From Bog-756 sp963738545 (GTDB taxonomy: Bacteria; Actinomycetota; Acidimicrobiia; Acidimicrobiales; RAAP-2), in the NCBI GenBank assembly GCA_963738545.1, contig CAVTXA010000008.1:868001-932000 (forward strand): 64,000 nt of DNA, given 5' to 3'. Positions 42,695 through 52,095 of the stretch are shown here, piece after piece; the first letter of the stretch is position 1; each line of letters begins with the position of its first letter. The notes under the pieces are model-generated. The model saw only the letters and a list, made by a program, of their open reading frames with translations. It made no database searches and was not told where the DNA came from. Both the position numbers and the translations under genes were made by a program.

Positions 42695-43465
42695 TCACAC
42701 GTCGACCAGGCCCTCCCAACCGGCCGGTGGTGGAGCCAGCCGCCAGTACTGCTCGGGGATATGTCCCTCGAGTCGCTCCGTCAGCATGTGATCCTGCTCC
42801 AGGGGCGCCACCTGGGTGGCGTACTCCATGATGGCCGCGGTCTTTCCCGCCACATCCAGACCCACGGGCACGATGGCCGGCGTCGGCCACAGTCCTCCGC
42901 GGAACAGCTTGGACACCCGCCAGGCCAGCATGCCCGGGAGGTGCTTGTAACCCTGGTCCTCGTAGCAGAACCAGGCCGGGGCCCCCTCGACGTCCCCGAT
43001 GGCCGACCGGACGAGCAGCCCGGCATGGTGGCTCAACTCATGATCAGGATTGGCGATCCCCATGGGCAGGAACACAGCGCTGGCGTCACTGGCCCGGATG
43101 GCCTCCTCGAGTGCCGGAGCCACCTGGGCGGGTGTGGGCCGGTCCTCGACGGCCAGGTACTGGTGGTCGGGGAAGTCGAGCCAGACGTGACCGGCACCCA
43201 GCCGGGCCATGGCGGCGAGGTCTTCCTGACGGCGCACGGCGACCACGTCGTCACCCTTCTCGAAGCCGCCCAGGGCATCCCACGGTGAGACCTCGTCGGG
43301 ATAGGACGGCGGCTTCCCGGCCAGCACGGTGATCACGGTGCTCCCCGGATGGGCGAGCAGCAGCAGGCCGGCTCCCATGGCGGCGTCGTCGAAGTGGGGC
43401 GAGACCACCACGATCCGGTCCAGCACTCCGGGTTCGAGCACACCCCACATCTCCCTGGCGTCCAT
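42695..43465 (-). CDS. PIG-L family deacetylase
   Basis: A 256-residue zinc-dependent deacetylase of the PIG-L/MshB superfamily. The zinc motif is visible as VVSPHFDDAAMGAG (HxDD) and NPDHELSHHAG. Start is the ATG giving MDAREMWGVLEP; the longer upstream frame is GC-shadow. Could act on N-acetylglucosaminyl groups of cell-wall or mycothiol-like compounds; substrate not shown. Convergent with the DUF2510 gene. Confidence 0.85.
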   Translation of the reverse strand: MDAREMWGVLEPGVLDRIVVVSPHFDDAAMGAGLLLLAHPGSTVITVLAGKPPSYPDEVSPWDALGGFEKGDDVVAVRRQEDLAAMARLGAGHVWLDFPDHQYLAVEDRPTPAQVAPALEEAIRASDASAVFLPMGIANPDHELSHHAGLLVRSAIGDVEGAPAWFCYEDQGYKHLPGMLAWRVSKLFRGGLWPTPAIVPVGLDVAGKTAAIMEYATQVAPLEQDHMLTERLEGHIPEQYWRLAPPPAGWEGLVDV

Positions 43466-43610
43466 GGCGGCATCGTACCGTGGGCCGTTCAGACGGCGAT
43501 GGCCGGCGATGATCGTGGTGCCCTCCGACGGCCCTTCCCGACCCGGCGGGGGCTGTGCCGCATCCCCTTCCACGCGTTCACGCTGGCCATTCTTCTCCGG
43601 GTGGTACCCA

Positions 43611-43667
43611 TGTCTCCGGAACGTCACCTGTGTCTCAGGAACAACGGGCAACCGATGTCTGCTGAAG
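43611..43667 (+). repeat. Three degenerate TGTCTCNGGAAC units
   Basis: TGTCTCCGGAAC (43611), TGTCTCAGGAAC (43631) and a weaker TGTCTGCTGAAG (43656), spaced 20 and 25 bp, in the intergenic region between the deacetylase and secreted-protein genes. The iterated pattern resembles IS481/IS21-type element ends, but no transposase is nearby. Confidence 0.45.
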
Positions 43668-43776
43668 GAACACGAGGGGTGGCGTCGGCCCTCACACAAT
43701 CCTCACACTTTCACCATCGAACTCCCATGGTGCCGTGCCACGCTTCCTGGGCAATACAGCTCAGGAGGAGTTCCAA

Positions 43777-44217
43777 GTGTTGAAGAAGATCGTTGCCCCG
43801 GTCATCGTCGCCGGGGTGCTGGTAGGTGGTGCACTCTCCGCAGGGACGGCGATGGCGGCGGCCCCGGCCGCTCCGACCACCGCGGCGGCGGCCACGCCGG
43901 GGGCCCAGCATGTTCGCTCCTGGCTCCGAGCCCACCGTCGCCGGTTACGTCGGGAAGGGGCGGTCATCAGCGCCAAGACCATTGGGCTGACGACCAAGGA
44001 CCTGGTCACCGAGCTTCGGTCCGGGAAGTCCGTGGCCGATGTGGCCGGCGAGCACGGGGTGAGCACTCAGACCGTGGTCAACGCCCTGGTCGCCGCAGCC
44101 GATGCCCGTGTCGACCAGGCCGTGGCCAACCACACCTTGACCTCGGCCCAGGCGACCGCCGTCAAGGCGAAGCTGCCGACGTGGGTGGCCAAGGCCGTCA
44201 ACCACGTCTTCAAGTGA
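43777..44217 (+). CDS. Small secreted protein with GKSVADVA-type motif
   Basis: A 146-residue exported protein. The GTG start has AGGAGG eight bases upstream. The signal peptide is LKKIVAPVIVAGVLVGGALS with cleavage near AMAAAPAA. The mature part has a basic region (HRRRLRREG) and the helical motif LTTKDLVTELRSGKSVADVAGEHGVS, seen in many small secreted Gram-positive proteins of unknown function. Confidence 0.75.
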   Translation: MLKKIVAPVIVAGVLVGGALSAGTAMAAAPAAPTTAAAATPGAQHVRSWLRAHRRRLRREGAVISAKTIGLTTKDLVTELRSGKSVADVAGEHGVSTQTVVNALVAAADARVDQAVANHTLTSAQATAVKAKLPTWVAKAVNHVFK

Positions 44218-44334
44218 CCCTGACCCCCACCTAACCTGGGAAGCCGGGGCCGACCCGGCCCGGGACACGCCCCTTCTCGTAGGGGGCCCGGAGTCCGGCC
44301 GGTGCCGTACGATGGCTCCGTGCCATCTGACGTG

Positions 44335-45354
44335 ATGAACGCGGCCATCTATCAGGGCGATGGCCGGATCGCCGTGGGCCAGGTGCCGGTCCCCGAGCCG
44401 GGTCCGGGCGAGCTGCTGGTCGAGGTGGCCGACTGCGGGATCTGCGGGTCCGACCTCCATCTGGTGTTCGGCAAGTACGCCACCCCCGGGGCCATCCTCG
44501 GTCACGAATGGTCGGGAACGGTCGTGACCGGGAACGGGGTCGGTCCCGACCGCCCCGCCGGCACGCGGATCGTCTCTTCGCCCTCCCCGGGCTGTGGCAC
44601 CTGTCGTCCGTGCCGGCGGGACCGACCCTCGGTCTGCGCCAGGCGCCCGGCGTCCGACATGCGGGACATGCGCGGCGCCTTCGCCCGGTACACCGTGGTG
44701 AGTGAGGCCGGCACCCTGGTCATCCCCGACTCGCTGGGCCTGCGGGCCGCCGCCCTGGCCGAGCCGACCGCCATCGCCCTTCACGCGGTGGCCCTGGCCG
44801 GCGTCGGTCCTGACGACCGGGTCCTGGTCACCGGGGGAGGACCCATCGGGTTGATCATCGTGGCTGTGCTCGTGACCATGGGGGTGGAGGACGTCACGGT
44901 GAGCGAGCCGTCCGACCTCCGACGGGAACGGGCCCTGGCCGTGGGGGCGGCGCGCTCGCTCCGGCCCGAGGACCTGGGGGTGCCGTCGACCGGCGCCCTG
45001 GTGTCGGAACCGGTGGACGTGGCCTTCGAGTGTTCCGGCAGTGCCGATGCTGGGCAGCGGGCCCTGGCCAACCTGGACCGGGCCGGGTCCCTCGTCTTCG
45101 TGGGCACGGGTACCGACCCGGTGCCCGTCAACCAGAACCGCATGATCCTCTTCGAGCTCGAGGCGCTGGGTACCTACAACTACAGCGCAGCCGGCTTCCA
45201 GCCCGCGCTCGATCTGCTCGACGGTGGGACGATGCCCGTCGATCTCCTCCTCGAGTCCGAGGACGTCCCGCTCAGCGGCGTGATGGACGCCATGGAACGG
45301 CTGGCACGGGGATCCATCCCGGCCAAGGTCCTCGTCAACCCGCGGGAGAACTGA
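44335..45354 (+). CDS. Zinc-dependent alcohol dehydrogenase-type oxidoreductase
   Basis: A 339-residue MDR-family enzyme. MNAAIYQGDGRIAVGQVPVP is followed by CGICGSDLHLVFG (catalytic zinc Cys), GHEWSGTVV, and the structural-zinc cysteines in CGTCRPCRRDRPSVC. The cofactor loop is VLVTGGGPIGLIIV. Close to sorbitol/butanediol/threonine dehydrogenase types. Starts upstream (GTG at 44320 or 44302) are possible. Followed 2 bp later by a VOC gene, so likely an operon. Confidence 0.88.
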   Translation: MNAAIYQGDGRIAVGQVPVPEPGPGELLVEVADCGICGSDLHLVFGKYATPGAILGHEWSGTVVTGNGVGPDRPAGTRIVSSPSPGCGTCRPCRRDRPSVCARRPASDMRDMRGAFARYTVVSEAGTLVIPDSLGLRAAALAEPTAIALHAVALAGVGPDDRVLVTGGGPIGLIIVAVLVTMGVEDVTVSEPSDLRRERALAVGAARSLRPEDLGVPSTGALVSEPVDVAFECSGSADAGQRALANLDRAGSLVFVGTGTDPVPVNQNRMILFELEALGTYNYSAAGFQPALDLLDGGTMPVDLLLESEDVPLSGVMDAMERLARGSIPAKVLVNPREN

Positions 45355-45356
45355 CC

Positions 45357-45812
45357 ATGCCCGATCCGGTGCGCCCCTTGATCAACCACGTGGCCATCAG
45401 CGTGGATGCCGATGTGCTTGACGAGTCCGGACGAGCGGCACTGATCGACTTCTTCGGTGAGGTCTTCGGGTGGGTCGAGGGCGACAACAGCACTGAACAA
45501 GGCAACCCCCTCATCCTCTACACCGGCGAGATGCGCCAGTACCTCTACCTGCTGCCGGCCGCCGACGATTTCCTGTCGGCCCCCCGATTGGACCACTTTG
45601 GGCTGGAGATCGCCTCACGTGACGAGCTGATCACCATCCTCGACCGGGCCAAGGCCTACCAGAGGAAGGACGAGCGGGTCACCATCATCGATCTCGACGA
45701 GATGGTCACCCACGGCGCCACCTCGGACTACACCCTCACCAATGCCTATATCGGGTTCCTGATCCCGTTGATGATCGAGCTGCAGCACATCACGGTGCGT
45801 CCTGTCGTCTGA
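45357..45812 (+). CDS. VOC-superfamily protein
   Basis: A 151-residue protein with VOC-like NHVAISVDADVLDESGRAAL, LIDFFGEVFGWVEGDN, LDHFGLEIASRDELITILDR and FLIPLMIELQHI. The N-terminal NHV and C-terminal IELQ positions fit metal ligands. It is 2 bp after the zinc dehydrogenase stop and may handle the same substrate. Function not defined. Confidence 0.75.
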   Translation: MPDPVRPLINHVAISVDADVLDESGRAALIDFFGEVFGWVEGDNSTEQGNPLILYTGEMRQYLYLLPAADDFLSAPRLDHFGLEIASRDELITILDRAKAYQRKDERVTIIDLDEMVTHGATSDYTLTNAYIGFLIPLMIELQHITVRPVV

Positions 45813-45880
45813 GCGACGAAACGGCCGGTGACGGGTCCAGGCTCCACACCGCCGGAGGCCGAGAGCTCGACAGGTCGAGG

Positions 45881-47110
45881 TCAGCGGAAGTCGAAGGCCA
45901 CCTTGATGGCGTCGGACTGGTCCTGGGTGGCGAGGGCCACGAAGGCGTCGCGCCACTCGGCCAACCGGAAGGTGTGGGTGAGCATGCCGGACAGGTCGAT
46001 GCGGCCCGATCCCACCAACTCGAGGAAGTGGGCGATGGCGTGCTTGCGGATGCCCTCCACCTCCTCGATGCCGAAGGCGTTCGACCCCACCCAGTGGAGC
46101 TCTTTGAAGTAGAGCGGCGACCACTCCCATCGCGCCGGGGGGTTGACGCCGCTCTTGACCATCGTTCCCCGGGCACGGAGCAGTCGGACCCCGACTTCGG
46201 AGGTCTCGGTGGAGCCGATGGTGTCGTAGACCACGTCGATCCCGCCCGGGTGGGCCATGGGCAGCCCGTTCGTGATCGGGTGCAGCACCCCGCCGGACCA
46301 GGCCGCCGCCGTCTCCAGGACCGACAGGGGGGGCTCCGACCGCACCACCTCGGCACCGAGCGAGCGGGCCAACTCGGCCTGGGCGGGGTGGCCGGCCACC
46401 ACCATCACGTCCACATCGGGGTAGAGGGCGCGGAGGATGGCCGTGGCCGTGGTCCCGAGGGCCCCGGCCCCGTAGACGAGGGCCCGTCCCCCCGGTGGCG
46501 GTGGATTGCGGGTGACCGAGTGCAGCGACACCGAGAACGGGTCGGCCAGCACGGCCACCTCGTCACTGACGTCATCGGGCACCGGGAAGAGCATGGACTC
46601 GTGGGCCGGGAAGTAGTCGGCGAACCCTCCCGGGGCGTCCCGGCACGTCCCGGTGTGGAGTCCCGCGGCCAGGGGTCCCTCGGTGAAATGCCAGCAGATG
46701 CTGAGGTCCCCGTCCCGGCACGCGCCGCACGGCGGATCGATGCCCCGAGGGACACAGGAGAGCCACGGATTGAGGACCACCCGCTGGCCGACCTCGAGCC
46801 CACGGACGGCGGAGCCCAGTGCACTGACCGTCGCCACCACCTCGTGGCCCATGACCACCGGAGCCGAGAAGAACGAGATCATGGCGCTGTCGCGGTAGGT
46901 GTCGTCGAAGTCACCGAAGATCTGCTTGGCCTCGGAGCCGCAGATGCCGGCCAGGCGGGTCTTGGCCACCACCCAGTCGGGGCGGAGCGGCTGGGGCTCA
47001 TCGCCCTCGACCAGGCGCATCGGCACCTTGGCCAGTCCGGCCAGCAGGGGATTGGAGGGGTCAGGCGCCTCCCACCCGTCGGACCTCACGCCCCAGAGCA
47101 GTGACTGCAT
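45881..47110 (-). CDS. Zinc-binding dehydrogenase (MDR family)
   Basis: About 409 residues from the ATG giving MQSLLWGVRSDGWEAPDP; the ribosome-site spacing favours it over the ATG six bases upstream. Catalytic-zinc CGSEAKQIFGDF, GHEVVATVSALG, structural cysteines in PPCGACRDGDLSIC, Rossmann ALVYGAGALGTTATAIL. It has a long insert near SFFSAPVVM and a C-terminus KVAFDFR. Substrate unknown; convergent with the VOC gene. Confidence 0.85.
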   Translation of the reverse strand: MQSLLWGVRSDGWEAPDPSNPLLAGLAKVPMRLVEGDEPQPLRPDWVVAKTRLAGICGSEAKQIFGDFDDTYRDSAMISFFSAPVVMGHEVVATVSALGSAVRGLEVGQRVVLNPWLSCVPRGIDPPCGACRDGDLSICWHFTEGPLAAGLHTGTCRDAPGGFADYFPAHESMLFPVPDDVSDEVAVLADPFSVSLHSVTRNPPPPGGRALVYGAGALGTTATAILRALYPDVDVMVVAGHPAQAELARSLGAEVVRSEPPLSVLETAAAWSGGVLHPITNGLPMAHPGGIDVVYDTIGSTETSEVGVRLLRARGTMVKSGVNPPARWEWSPLYFKELHWVGSNAFGIEEVEGIRKHAIAHFLELVGSGRIDLSGMLTHTFRLAEWRDAFVALATQDQSDAIKVAFDFR

Positions 47111-47225
47111 CCTCATCCCCCTTCGCTCACCGTCGGCCACGGTCAGGGCAGACCGTATCCGTTCGGCCCCGACGGCGACGGACCACACCCCGCGCCCACC
47201 GTCACCGCCCTTCCCCTCGGCCCGG

Positions 47226-48149
47226 TCAGCGGAGCAGCAGGGCCGCCACCAGCCCCACGGGGAGGAACAGCCAGCCCCACCGGGCCGCCACCATCACGAC
47301 GCCCGATCGGTAGCCGTACAGCACGGACTGTTGGGGAGGATTGAACGCCGGCGGTCCGAACGCCGACAGAACGGCGATCACCGCCACCGCGGTGGACTGG
47401 GTGATGACGGCGACGGCCGAGAGGATGACCACGCGGATCACGGTCAGCAGGAGCCACCGCCACCCATCATCCCACCCGTGGTCCACCGCGGCGTTGTGCG
47501 GATGGAGGACCGAGCCGGCGTAGAGGGCGGCTCCCACGAAGGCCAGCAACGGGCCGGCCACCACCAGCACCCAGTGCGACGCCGCCGGGGCCGGACCGGT
47601 GAGGTGCAGGAGCAGGCCCACACCCACAGCCACCAGCATGGACTGGTCGATCCAGCTGGTGGAGTGTCGCTGGTGGATGGGTGCATCCCGGCGAAGGAGG
47701 TGGACACAGACCGCGGTGGGGACGGCGTAGGCGGCGTTGGTGAGACCCGCCACGACGCTGGCCGCCGGTCCGACCAGGGCCCCGCCGATGGGCAGGACCC
47801 AGAAGGTGGAGTTGGGGAAGGCGGCCCACGCCTCCAACTGGGAGAGTCCGGTACTCCGACCCCGCCGGACGAGGAACGAGGCCACGAGCAGGACACCACC
47901 GGCCGAGGCCATGACCAAGGGGGCCACGATCTGGCGGGGTGCGGTCAGCCGCCAGGCCGAGAACAGACCGAGCAACGTCGCCGTGGCCGCCAGCTGCACC
48001 CGCAGGTACACGGGCCATCCGGCACGCAGCCGGGGCCCGCCCCGGTGGACGGCCACGCCGGTGAGGGCGCCGACGGCGTAGGCGGCGAACGTGAGGGCCA
48101 GGCTCAAGGGGCGACAGTAGCCCGGGGCCCGCCAGGGGCCCGGGCCCAC
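47226..48149 (-). CDS. AEC-type permease (auxin efflux carrier family), tentative
   Basis: About 307 residues with eight to ten hydrophobic helices. The segment FPNSTFWVLPIGGALVGPAA resembles the conserved AEC helix NTGFLGLPLA, and the paired five-helix plan is visible. Family members export or import organic acids. The exact start is uncertain: the first codons overlap a CCCGGGGCCC inverted repeat, and a TTG 42 bases in is an alternative. Confidence 0.55.
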   Translation of the reverse strand: MGPGPWRAPGYCRPLSLALTFAAYAVGALTGVAVHRGGPRLRAGWPVYLRVQLAATATLLGLFSAWRLTAPRQIVAPLVMASAGGVLLVASFLVRRGRSTGLSQLEAWAAFPNSTFWVLPIGGALVGPAASVVAGLTNAAYAVPTAVCVHLLRRDAPIHQRHSTSWIDQSMLVAVGVGLLLHLTGPAPAASHWVLVVAGPLLAFVGAALYAGSVLHPHNAAVDHGWDDGWRWLLLTVIRVVILSAVAVITQSTAVAVIAVLSAFGPPAFNPPQQSVLYGYRSGVVMVAARWGWLFLPVGLVAALLLR

Positions 48150-48205
48150 CTCCGACCGTTCCCGGTCAGCGGCTTGTTTTACCGACCGCTCCGGCCTCTG
48201 CGACC

Positions 48206-49093
48206 ATGGGGGCCATGGATGCCGAGCGTGTCGTGTTCGAAGGCTTCGAGGGGATGCATCTCGTGGCCGACCTCCGGGGGGATCCCGAGGCGTGGCCGGT
48301 GCTCTTCCTCCACGGCGGGGGACAGACCCGCCATGCGTGGGGTCGGACGGCCGAGACCGTGGCCGCTAACGGGTGGCGGACCGTCGCCCTCGACCTGCGG
48401 GGTCACGGCGAAAGCGACTGGGCGCCCAACGGCGACTACTCCTTTACCGCCTTCTGTGCCGACTGCGTGGCCGTGGCCGACGCCCTCGGTCGTCCGCCCG
48501 TGCTGGTTGGCGCCTCGCTCGGCGGGATGTCGGCCATGCTGGCCGAGGGCACAAGTGACCGCGTGGTCTCCTCCGGCCTGATCCTGGTCGACATCACCCC
48601 CAAGACGAACGACGAGGGAATCCAGCGGATCGCCACCTTCATGCGGTCCGGCGTGGACGGTTTCGACACTCTCGAGGACGCCGCCGCCGCCATCGCCGCC
48701 TACACCCCCAACCGAACGAGATCGTTCAATCCGGAAGGCCTAAAGAAGGTGCTGCGCCACCGCGACGGCCGTTGGTACTGGCATTGGGATCCGAAGTTCA
48801 TCTTCCAGGACCGGACCGAGGTGGTGCCGGACCGTCTCATCGGCCTGCTGGACGTGGCCATGAGCAACATCGGTGTGCCCACCATGCTGGTTCACGGGGT
48901 CCTCTCCGACGTGGTCTCCCAGGAGGGGGTCGACGATCTGGTGGCCCGGATCCCCGATGTGACGGTGGTGGCCGTCGACGGTGCCGCCCACATGATCGCC
49001 GGTGACCGGAACGATGCCTTCTCCGATGCCGTGGTGTCGTTTCTCGAGGACCGCATCCGCCCGACCCTGCCGAGTGGATCCGTCGGTCCCTGA
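48206..49093 (+). CDS. Alpha/beta hydrolase
   Basis: A 295-residue alpha/beta-hydrolase: oxyanion loop LFLHGGGQTRHAW, LDLRGHGESDWAP, nucleophile elbow LVGASLGGMSAM (Ser), acid near LVHGVLSDVV and the catalytic His in DGAAHMIAGD. Related to peroxidase/epoxide/haloalkane-type hydrolases. Starts at the first ATG or the one three codons later. Substrate unknown. Confidence 0.88.
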   Translation: MGAMDAERVVFEGFEGMHLVADLRGDPEAWPVLFLHGGGQTRHAWGRTAETVAANGWRTVALDLRGHGESDWAPNGDYSFTAFCADCVAVADALGRPPVLVGASLGGMSAMLAEGTSDRVVSSGLILVDITPKTNDEGIQRIATFMRSGVDGFDTLEDAAAAIAAYTPNRTRSFNPEGLKKVLRHRDGRWYWHWDPKFIFQDRTEVVPDRLIGLLDVAMSNIGVPTMLVHGVLSDVVSQEGVDDLVARIPDVTVVAVDGAAHMIAGDRNDAFSDAVVSFLEDRIRPTLPSGSVGP

Positions 49094-49116
49094 GCGCCGG
49101 ACGGTGCGGGGCGGGC

Positions 49117-50172
49117 TCAGCGCAGGTGGGGGGCAGCCCGACCGGAGTAGGAGGGGAGATCGAGGTAGCTGCGTATCCCCGGCTCGGCGGCCACGACGGC
49201 GGGTACGGCGCTGACGCAGTGGGTGGCCGTGGCCACGATCCCCGGATTGCGGATCAGGCCGGCCTCGATGGAGGCCGGGTGCCAGCCGTGGAAGGTCACC
49301 CGGCTGGTCGGGTCCCCGGTGACCTCCACCTCGAACCGCTCGCCCCCGGGACCGAAGGTCCAGGCCGGGTCGAGGTGCTCCTGGCCCATGAACCAGTTAG
49401 TGCGAACGGTGATCACCGGTGTGCCACGCACCGTCGCTTCCCAGCAGAACTTCTGGGCGGCGATGTGACCCGGGGCGATGGGACCGATGGGTGAGTCGAT
49501 GGGTGCGGTGGCCACCGCCACCTCGTGGGAGATCGAGAGGTCGGCGTCGAGAGCGAATCCGAGCGCCTGGCCCACCATGGCCACCGACTGGCAGAACCCG
49601 TCACCCAGGATGGCGGGCATCAGGGAGGAGGCCGCCTCCTCGGGTGTCTTGCCGAACAGCATGATGTCGCCCACCACCGCCGGGGCACCGTAGCTCCGGA
49701 TGTCCGAGAACTCCTCGGCCCGGACGTGGGTGATCGACTGGGACAGTGCCGAGACGGCCAAGGGGAAGCGCTCGGTGATGCCACCAGGATGGATCCCGGT
49801 GCCGTGCACGGTCGACCCTCCCTGGCGGCACGCCGCCTCGATGGCCGACTCGTCGCGACCGGCGGGGAAGAACCAGTTGAGGGGGGTGACGACGTTCTTG
49901 CCCGACGCCAGCAGCTTCGCCACGACGGCCGGATCGGCCATGATCGGCGAATAGATGACGCAGTCGGCGTCGAGGGCCACCAGGGCGTCGACGTCGTCGG
50001 TGGCCAGCACGCCCAGAGGCCCGATCCCACAGAGGTCCCCGACGTCCCGTCCGGCCTTGTCCGGGTTGTGGACCCAGCACCCCACCAGCTGCAGTTCGGG
50101 ATGGGCGACCACGCCGGCCACGGCGGCACGCCCCACGCCCCCGGTGGCCCATTGGATGACCCGGATCGTCAT
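49117..50172 (-). CDS. DapB-like/diaminopentanoate-dehydrogenase-like oxidoreductase
   Basis: About 351 residues from the ATG with GGGGGAC upstream. MTIRVIQWATGGVGRAAVAG has the GxxGxxG NAD(P) loop. VHNPDKAGRDVGDLCG and NVVTPLNWFFPAGRD belong to the DapB-like N-terminal domain, with STVHGTGIHPGGITERFPL in the catalytic part. Related actinobacterial proteins are annotated as dihydrodipicolinate-reductase-like. Not a true DapB; reaction unknown. Confidence 0.78.
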   Translation of the reverse strand: MTIRVIQWATGGVGRAAVAGVVAHPELQLVGCWVHNPDKAGRDVGDLCGIGPLGVLATDDVDALVALDADCVIYSPIMADPAVVAKLLASGKNVVTPLNWFFPAGRDESAIEAACRQGGSTVHGTGIHPGGITERFPLAVSALSQSITHVRAEEFSDIRSYGAPAVVGDIMLFGKTPEEAASSLMPAILGDGFCQSVAMVGQALGFALDADLSISHEVAVATAPIDSPIGPIAPGHIAAQKFCWEATVRGTPVITVRTNWFMGQEHLDPAWTFGPGGERFEVEVTGDPTSRVTFHGWHPASIEAGLIRNPGIVATATHCVSAVPAVVAAEPGIRSYLDLPSYSGRAAPHLR

Positions 50173-50337
50173 TGTCGTCCCCCAAATCCTCATGCCGATG
50201 CCGAACGGCACCGTGGGGCCTCAGGATAGGAGGCGACGACGCTCTCGGCCGAGTCCGCCGTCGAGGTCTCGATTGTGGCCTAAAAGGTGGGAGATGTGTC
50301 ATTGACGCCACGCCGGCGACGGAACATGCTGACTTCC

Positions 50338-51333
50338 ATGCACACGCGCAACGTGGTCATCGCCGCGTACCCGGGGATGCAGTCGCTCGATGCGGTGGGG
50401 CCGTTCGAAGTCTTCGCCGGCGCCACCCGGGTCGTGGCCAGCCGCTCCGCCCGCTCCCGGGGATACTCGGTGGAGCTGGTGTCGGTCGACGGTGGGCCCG
50501 TGCGGTCGGGCAGTGGTGTGGAGCTCGGCACCCTGCCCCTTCCCCCGGCCGGCCGGGGGATCGACACCCTGGTGCTGCCGGGAGGGGATCAGGCCCGGAC
50601 GGCCCGTTCGGATCCGGCCCTAATGGCATGGGTCACCGCCACCGCCCCCCGGTGCCGGCGGGTGGCCTCGGTGTGCACGGGGGCGTTCATCGCCGCCGAG
50701 GCGGGCCTGCTCGAGGGCCGCCGGGTCACCACGCACTGGGCGTCGGCCGGGCAGCTCGCCGCCGAGTACCCGGGCCTCGAGGTCGACGCCGACCCCATCT
50801 ACGTCCGTGACGGGAAGTACTGGACCAGTGCCGGGGTCACCGCCGGGATCGACCTGGCCCTGGCCCTCGTCGAGGAGGACCTCGGCGCGGACGTGGCCCA
50901 GACGGTCGCCCGATGGCTGGTCATGTTCCTCCACCGGCCCGGCGGGCAGACCCAGTACTCCTCGCCCGTGTGGGTGCCCCGGGCCGAGCGGTCCGCGGTG
51001 AGGGCGGTGCAGCATCGGGTGGAGTCGGCTCCGGCCGGGGACCACCGGCTGCCCGCCCTGGCCGCCGCGGCCGCCATGAGCGTGCGTCACTTCACCCGGG
51101 TCTTCGCCGACGAGGTGGGGGAGACCCCGGGTCGGTTCGTGGAGCGCGTTCGCCTCGAGGCCGCCCGACATGCCCTGGAGACCACCGCGGACACCCTGGA
51201 CGTCGTAGCCAGTGACTGCGGCTTCGGCTCCGCCGAAACCCTGCGCCGGGCCTTCCACCGACGGCTCAACGTCGCACCGGACAGTTACCGTCGCCGGTTC
51301 CGCACCGGAGGCACCGAGAGGAGTGCATCATGA
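50338..51333 (+). CDS. GlxA-type AraC family transcriptional regulator
   Basis: About 331 residues. The N-terminal DJ-1/PfpI-like domain includes NVVIAAYPGMQSLDAVGPFE, TLVLPGGDQARTAR and VASVCTGAFIAAEAGL with the Cys of the nucleophile elbow. The C-terminal AraC DNA-binding domain reads AAAAAMSVRHFTRVFADEVG and DVVASDCGFGSAETLRRAFH. Starts are available at 50326 and 50338. It is coupled (ATGA) to the following DJ-1/PfpI gene, which is probably the partner or target. Confidence 0.88.
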   Translation: MHTRNVVIAAYPGMQSLDAVGPFEVFAGATRVVASRSARSRGYSVELVSVDGGPVRSGSGVELGTLPLPPAGRGIDTLVLPGGDQARTARSDPALMAWVTATAPRCRRVASVCTGAFIAAEAGLLEGRRVTTHWASAGQLAAEYPGLEVDADPIYVRDGKYWTSAGVTAGIDLALALVEEDLGADVAQTVARWLVMFLHRPGGQTQYSSPVWVPRAERSAVRAVQHRVESAPAGDHRLPALAAAAAMSVRHFTRVFADEVGETPGRFVERVRLEAARHALETTADTLDVVASDCGFGSAETLRRAFHRRLNVAPDSYRRRFRTGGTERSAS

Positions 51334-51983
51334 GTGACGACAACCTGCAGGTGGCCATCCCGCTCTTCCCTCGGATGACCGCGCTCGACGCCGTCGGCCC
51401 GTACGAGGTCCTCCAGCGAGTACCCACCATCGACGTGACCTTCGTCGGTCACCACCTGGGCGAGGTCCGCACCGAGAACGGACTCCTGGGTCTGACGGTC
51501 GACGCCACGTTCGAGGACCACCCGGAACCCGACGTGATCGTCGTGCCCGGCGGTGTCGGGTCCCGTCGACTCGCCGACGACCAGCGGGTCCTGGCCTGGG
51601 TGCGCCAGGCCCACCGCGGGACCCGGTTGACCACCTCGGTCTGCACCGGCTCCCTGGTGCTCGGGGCGGCCGGCCTGCTCGACGGGCTGACCGCCACGAC
51701 CCACTGGGCCTGCTACCAGGAGCTGGCGGCCACCGGCGCCATCCCGGTGGCCGAGCGGGTGGTGGAGCACCTCGAGGAGAGGATCATGACGGCTGCTGGT
51801 GTGTCCAGTGGAATCGACATGGCCTTGCGCCTCGTGGAGCTGCTGGTCGACGGGACGGCGGCCCGGGCGGCCCAGCTGATGATCGAGTACGACCCTCAGC
51901 CGCCCTTCGACACCGGTGCACCGTCGAAAGCCGACGATGCCATCGTGGGCCGGGTGATCGAGTACGCCCAACTCCGCCGGTAG
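51330..51983 (+). CDS. DJ-1/PfpI family protein
   Basis: A 217-residue DJ-1/PfpI fold protein: LQVAIPLFPRMTALDAVGPY, VIVVPGGVGSRRLADD, TSVCTGSLVLGAAGL with the elbow Cys. Closest functional relatives are isonitrile-hydratase-like proteins that adjoin GlxA regulators. Overlaps the regulator gene by four bases, so produced in step with it. Confidence 0.87.
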   Translation: MSDDNLQVAIPLFPRMTALDAVGPYEVLQRVPTIDVTFVGHHLGEVRTENGLLGLTVDATFEDHPEPDVIVVPGGVGSRRLADDQRVLAWVRQAHRGTRLTTSVCTGSLVLGAAGLLDGLTATTHWACYQELAATGAIPVAERVVEHLEERIMTAAGVSSGIDMALRLVELLVDGTAARAAQLMIEYDPQPPFDTGAPSKADDAIVGRVIEYAQLRR

Positions 51984-52095
51984 GTCTGTGGCTGGCGGCG
52001 CCAGGAGCCTGGGGGTGGAGGGTCGTGCAGTACAGTGGATGCGTCAGGTGGGCCCTCGGGTCCGAGGCGTGTGAGCGTCGGTGAGGGGAGTGACG

